DNA from: Candidatus Woesearchaeota archaeon
GTDB lineage: Archaea > Nanobdellota > Nanobdellia > Woesearchaeales > BM511
Assembly (NCBI GenBank): GCA_018221175.1
Contig: JAAOYE010000017.1
Span: forward strand, 1 to 5,269
Reading direction: 5' to 3'
Length of the DNA stretch: 5,269 bases
Shown: positions 2,516-5,269 of the stretch, one piece after another
How the letters are laid out: every line of letters begins with the position of its first letter
How positions within the stretch are numbered: position 1 is the stretch's first letter
Notes under the pieces: model-generated
Told to the model about the DNA's origin: nothing
The model's input: the letters and a program-made list of their open reading frames with translations, nothing else
Databases searched by the model: none
Program-made: the position numbers and the translations under genes

Positions 2516-5269
2516 TTATGCAAGCTCTTTTTTCACCTCTTTTAGTTTTGTCTTGACTTTTTGAAAATCCTTTTTTGACTGTGTTGCCCTTGCCATCTTT
2601 ACAAGCGCTGGCAAAGACTTTAATTTAAGTTCTGCAATCTTAACATCTTTTCCTTGTTTTCTCATGTCAGAAATATTAAGTCTTAAATCATCTATTTCAT
2701 CTTCTAATTCCATTATTTTTTGTTCGATTGTTTTTGGGCCTTTTGGCTTGGGCTTTTCTTCCTGTTCCTTTTTTGACTCTTCTTCAGGCTCTTTCTTTTT
2801 TATTATTCTTCTAAGATTGATAAGGCCTGTTGGTCTAGGTTCCGGTTTATCGGCACTAACAGCAACGCTTGGTTGTGCTCCTTTAGGTTTTGGAGCTTCA
2901 TCTTCTTCAGGTTCCGGTTCATCAGAACTAATAGTTCCACTGCTTTGTTCGTCTTCAGGCTTTTCATCATCAGTTTCTTTCTCTTCTTTTTCTTCCTTCT
3001 TTGTCTCCTTTTCCTCTTTTGAATCCTCTTTTTTCGTTTTAGAATCTTTTTCTTGTGCTTTTTGCTCTTTGAGGTATTGTTTTCTGGCTATTTCCGCTTT
3101 TTTTACTTCAGCTTCAATTATTTCATCTGAGACCATGAGTTTTTCCTTTTTCTTTGGCTTTTTGCCAAGCTTGTCCCATAGCCTTGTCATTCTGGGTTTT
3201 AGCGAGTCAAGATAGATGTTTACCATGTTGAAGTTTCCGCTTTTTAGATTTCGAAGTGCAAGATTTAATTCTAGTCGCAAATCAAACACGTCTTCTCTTG
3301 CTTCTTCAAGCTGCTCAATTTGATAGGAGAGGTCTTCAATAACTTCATTGAATTTAGCATATTTGTCAAGCTCTGCGTCAGAAAGCCTTTTCACGTTGTG
3401 AAGGATTGGCCTAAATGATATCAGATATGGTTTTCCTTTGTTATACTCAGCGTTTTCAATCATCGCAGTCCCTACGCTTTGCTTGACTACAGCTTTTAGT
3501 ATTTCCTCGCCATACTTTGTCTTGATTCTTTCAAGGTCGCCTTCATCCCTTGTTCTTACCTGTACTTCGGTGTTGATGTTAGCCTTGATTTCTCCAACAA
3601 AGTCAGATAAAACCTGTGAAATAAGCATTAGGCCAATACCCCATTTTCTAAACTCACGGCAAGCTCTTTCAACTTGTATGAATCCCTCTCCGCTTCCTCC
3701 GAATTTAGAGAGCAGCCTGTGCACCTCGTCGTATATGACAATTGTTTTGAGCGTTGGCGACTCTTCCAGGTTTGACAAAAAGATTTGACTTACTGTGTTT
3801 GCAACGAATATGTCTATATCTTTTGGATTTAGCGTGTTTATCGTGAAGATATGTATTTCTCCTGGCTTCATGTATTGTTTAAGATCGATTATTTCTTTTG
3901 CGTCTGAGACTTTGTGGATGTTGCCATTAAATCCTTTGGCATCTGATTTTGACAGCCCGAATTCTGAGTATCTTGAAAACATCTTGTCATCTTCATTCTT
4001 TCTTAAAAAACCAGTCCATTGCGCTGTTGGGTCAAAGACTATTATCCCAATGTTTTTCTTTAGCGCTTCTTCTACTATGACTTGTGCTGCTATTGTCTTG
4101 CCACCGCCTGTAGAACCTGCCACTATTGTGTGGGTTGTGAGTTTTTCAAAGTCAATGAATGCTCTGATTTTTGATTCTGCAATGTTTCCAACCCAGCCAC
4201 TTCTTGGGCCTGGCTTTGGAAGCTGATGCAAGTCTGGCATGCCAATATGATACTTTTTTCTTGACTCAAGATACATTTCAGCACCATATATCCCTAAAAG
4301 GATTCCTGATGCTACAAGTGCCATTAAAAGCCACAGCCATACCTTTAGGCCGTAAATTGTCCTTTGCAAGAACGGCTCTCTTACTGTAATGTAATCAAAG
4401 TCCTTCATACTTATCTCTTTTTCTTCAAGCAGATAGTTTGCAATTCCTCTTACTGTATAGACCCCAAGCTTCATGTCATCACTAATGTTTAATGTGAGGT
4501 CACCCACGTATCCTCCTGGTCCTACCTCTACATATTTATCCTGTGTTAGAATTGTATTGTAGTTTTCATCTATTAGCTCAACAGTGTAGTTTACGCCGAT
4601 AGTAGCATCAAATGGATTGTCTATTTTTATGTTGAGCTCCAAGTCTCTTCCAGGGCTAAGGACTTGTGAAAGAGGTGTTAGTGTAAAGCTTAAGAGCTCC
4701 TCTGTTCTTTCAAAGACCCTCAGAGTTACAGGTATTATTTTTTCTCCCTTGTTGCTTTTAAGGATTACTTCTCCATTGTAAAATCCTGAATTTGCAGTTT
4801 CTGGAACGCTGATTTCATAGAATACTTCAAATTCTTTTCCTACCTCAATCTTTAACCTTGTCTCATCAAATTTAATGTATTTTGCAACCGGACCTGATTT
4901 TAAGATGCTTATGTTTAGGGTTTCGTTTTGGTCGTTGAAGAGTTGAAGTTTTCCTCTAAGTGATTCTCCCTTGTACAGCTCTTTGTTTATTTCTGCTGTG
5001 TCAACTGAGAGCGTATCTCTTTTTAGGGGTTTTAGTGCTGCCGCTAGTTCTTCTTCTGTTATTCCCCCTCCCCCCCCTCCACTTGATGTTTCTTTTGACG
5101 GGCTTGTTGGCGGGTCGTCTGGGTTTATGCTTACAACTATGCGCTCTCCCACAAGATATGCGCTAAATCCTGTTATGTTTGTTGAAATGTATGAATTTGG
5201 ATAAGCCAAGTCGGTTTTTACACTTGTGTTTATCTGCTGGAAGTTTACGTTGCACTGAGAGTTTTGATA
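2516..5269 (-). CDS. Membrane-anchored HerA/DUF87-family ATPase with extracellular Ig-like domains (5' partial)
   Basis: The frame is open to the right edge (917 visible residues, numbered from there), so the N-terminus and any signal peptide are missing. Order: a surface segment with a Pro/Ser-rich stretch and a Gly6 linker (64-69); two beta-rich Ig-like modules (about 87-187 and 191-297); one transmembrane helix (about 308-329, LWLLMALVASGILLGIYG) followed by basic ESRKK; a P-loop ATPase with Walker A GSTGGGKT (385-392), Walker B IVIYDE (510-515), LISQ (549-552) and a possible arginine-finger region RTRDEGDLERI; a helical segment (about 633-703); a Lys/Glu/Pro-rich disordered tail (703-845); and a C-terminal helical module (846-917). 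HerA/VirB4/FtsK-type ATPases form hexamers that pump DNA or peptides. Topology is predicted as outside N-terminus, cytoplasmic ATPase. The substrate is unknown; a surface-linked translocase or secretion motor is inference. The operon probably includes the AbrB-like gene. Confidence 0.85.
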   Translation of the reverse strand, partial: YQNSQCNVNFQQINTSVKTDLAYPNSYISTNITGFSAYLVGERIVVSINPDDPPTSPSKETSSGGGGGGITEEELAAALKPLKRDTLSVDTAEINKELYKGESLRGKLQLFNDQNETLNISILKSGPVAKYIKFDETRLKIEVGKEFEVFYEISVPETANSGFYNGEVILKSNKGEKIIPVTLRVFERTEELLSFTLTPLSQVLSPGRDLELNIKIDNPFDATIGVNYTVELIDENYNTILTQDKYVEVGPGGYVGDLTLNISDDMKLGVYTVRGIANYLLEEKEISMKDFDYITVREPFLQRTIYGLKVWLWLLMALVASGILLGIYGAEMYLESRKKYHIGMPDLHQLPKPGPRSGWVGNIAESKIRAFIDFEKLTTHTIVAGSTGGGKTIAAQVIVEEALKKNIGIIVFDPTAQWTGFLRKNEDDKMFSRYSEFGLSKSDAKGFNGNIHKVSDAKEIIDLKQYMKPGEIHIFTINTLNPKDIDIFVANTVSQIFLSNLEESPTLKTIVIYDEVHRLLSKFGGSGEGFIQVERACREFRKWGIGLMLISQVLSDFVGEIKANINTEVQVRTRDEGDLERIKTKYGEEILKAVVKQSVGTAMIENAEYNKGKPYLISFRPILHNVKRLSDAELDKYAKFNEVIEDLSYQIEQLEEAREDVFDLRLELNLALRNLKSGNFNMVNIYLDSLKPRMTRLWDKLGKKPKKKEKLMVSDEIIEAEVKKAEIARKQYLKEQKAQEKDSKTKKEDSKEEKETKKEEKEEKETDDEKPEDEQSSGTISSDEPEPEEDEAPKPKGAQPSVAVSADKPEPRPTGLINLRRIIKKKEPEEESKKEQEEKPKPKGPKTIEQKIMELEDEIDDLRLNISDMRKQGKDVKIAELKLKSLPALVKMARATQSKKDFQKVKTKLKEVKKELA
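2837..2930 (-). repeat. Degenerate in-frame repeat in the ATPase tail
   Basis: Two copies of a 22-bp element, 2837-2858 and 2909-2930, match at 19 positions and are 72 bp (24 codons) apart. They encode SADKPEP and SSDEPEP. The repeat lies in the Lys/Glu/Pro-rich linker between the two helical modules, a region that can change length by in-frame recombination or slippage without disturbing the flanking folds. Confidence 0.55.
5064..5080 (-). repeat. Poly-G coding tract for a Gly6 linker
   Basis: On the coding (minus) strand the tract contains G2, G8 and G5 runs separated by single A bases, and encodes six glycines joining the N-terminal surface segment to the first Ig-like module. The eight-base homopolymer (5070-5077) is a potential slippage site, and the G-rich strand could fold as a quadruplex. 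Gly-rich linkers before Ig-like modules occur in other archaeal surface proteins, so the protein role is probably a flexible hinge. Confidence 0.6.

Noticed and set aside
2664..5204. Several plus-strand open frames opposite the ATPase gene
   Set aside because: They are low-complexity Ser/Phe/Leu-rich translations of the antisense strand, with no domain pattern or start signal.
5207..5209. TTG at 5209 as the start of the large ATPase gene
   Set aside because: The same frame is open for all 20 codons to the right edge without a stop, and the protein there has no signal peptide although it needs one for the predicted topology. The gene most likely starts outside the window.

Overview
The window looks like part of a low-GC archaeal chromosome, most likely a DPANN-type lineage with a small genome (for example the Woesearchaeota/Pacearchaeota group). 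The signs of Archaea are TATA boxes 24-28 bp upstream of apparently leaderless start codons, an archaeal-style 5S rRNA gene with its own TATA box, a HerA/DUF87-family ATPase fused to a surface domain, and a winged-helix/MNT nucleotidyltransferase paired with a HEPN gene. The lineage is inferred from gene style; no phylogeny could be run.

Layout. (1) 1-769, minus strand: a two-gene MNT/HEPN toxin-antitoxin-like operon. The upstream gene is a wHTH-MNT nucleotidyltransferase. It overlaps by 4 bp (ATGA) the start of a HEPN-type gene that runs off the left edge. (2) 770-855: an 86-bp divergent intergenic region. It holds two TATA boxes facing opposite ways and two inverted repeats of identical 7-2-7 geometry, centred 20 bp apart on the toxin-antitoxin promoter, which are good operator candidates. 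(3) 856-2153, plus strand: mtnP (methylthioadenosine phosphorylase) and apt (adenine phosphoribosyltransferase), also overlapping by ATGA. Together they turn methylthioadenosine into adenine and then AMP. (4) 2151-2322: a stem-loop over the apt stop codon, a T-rich tract, and a stand-alone 5S rRNA gene followed by another T-rich tract. (5) 2330-5269, minus strand: a small AbrB/SpoVT-fold gene (54 aa) lies 21 bp behind a very large gene. That gene encodes an extracellular Ig-like region, one transmembrane helix, a HerA/DUF87 P-loop ATPase and a long charged coiled-coil tail. Its reading frame stays open to the right edge, so its true start is outside the window.

How the parts fit. mtnP-apt is a compact purine-salvage module, which would suit an organism with limited purine synthesis. 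The MNT/HEPN pair is a probable stress or defence module under its own repressor-like control. The least familiar item is the membrane-anchored ATPase with its own outside domain. Its architecture suggests a motor or pump-like NTPase coupled to the cell surface, co-transcribed with a tiny DNA-binding protein. Its substrate cannot be read from the sequence.

No intergenic stretch exceeds 300 bases. No CRISPR array, insertion sequence or tRNA was seen.
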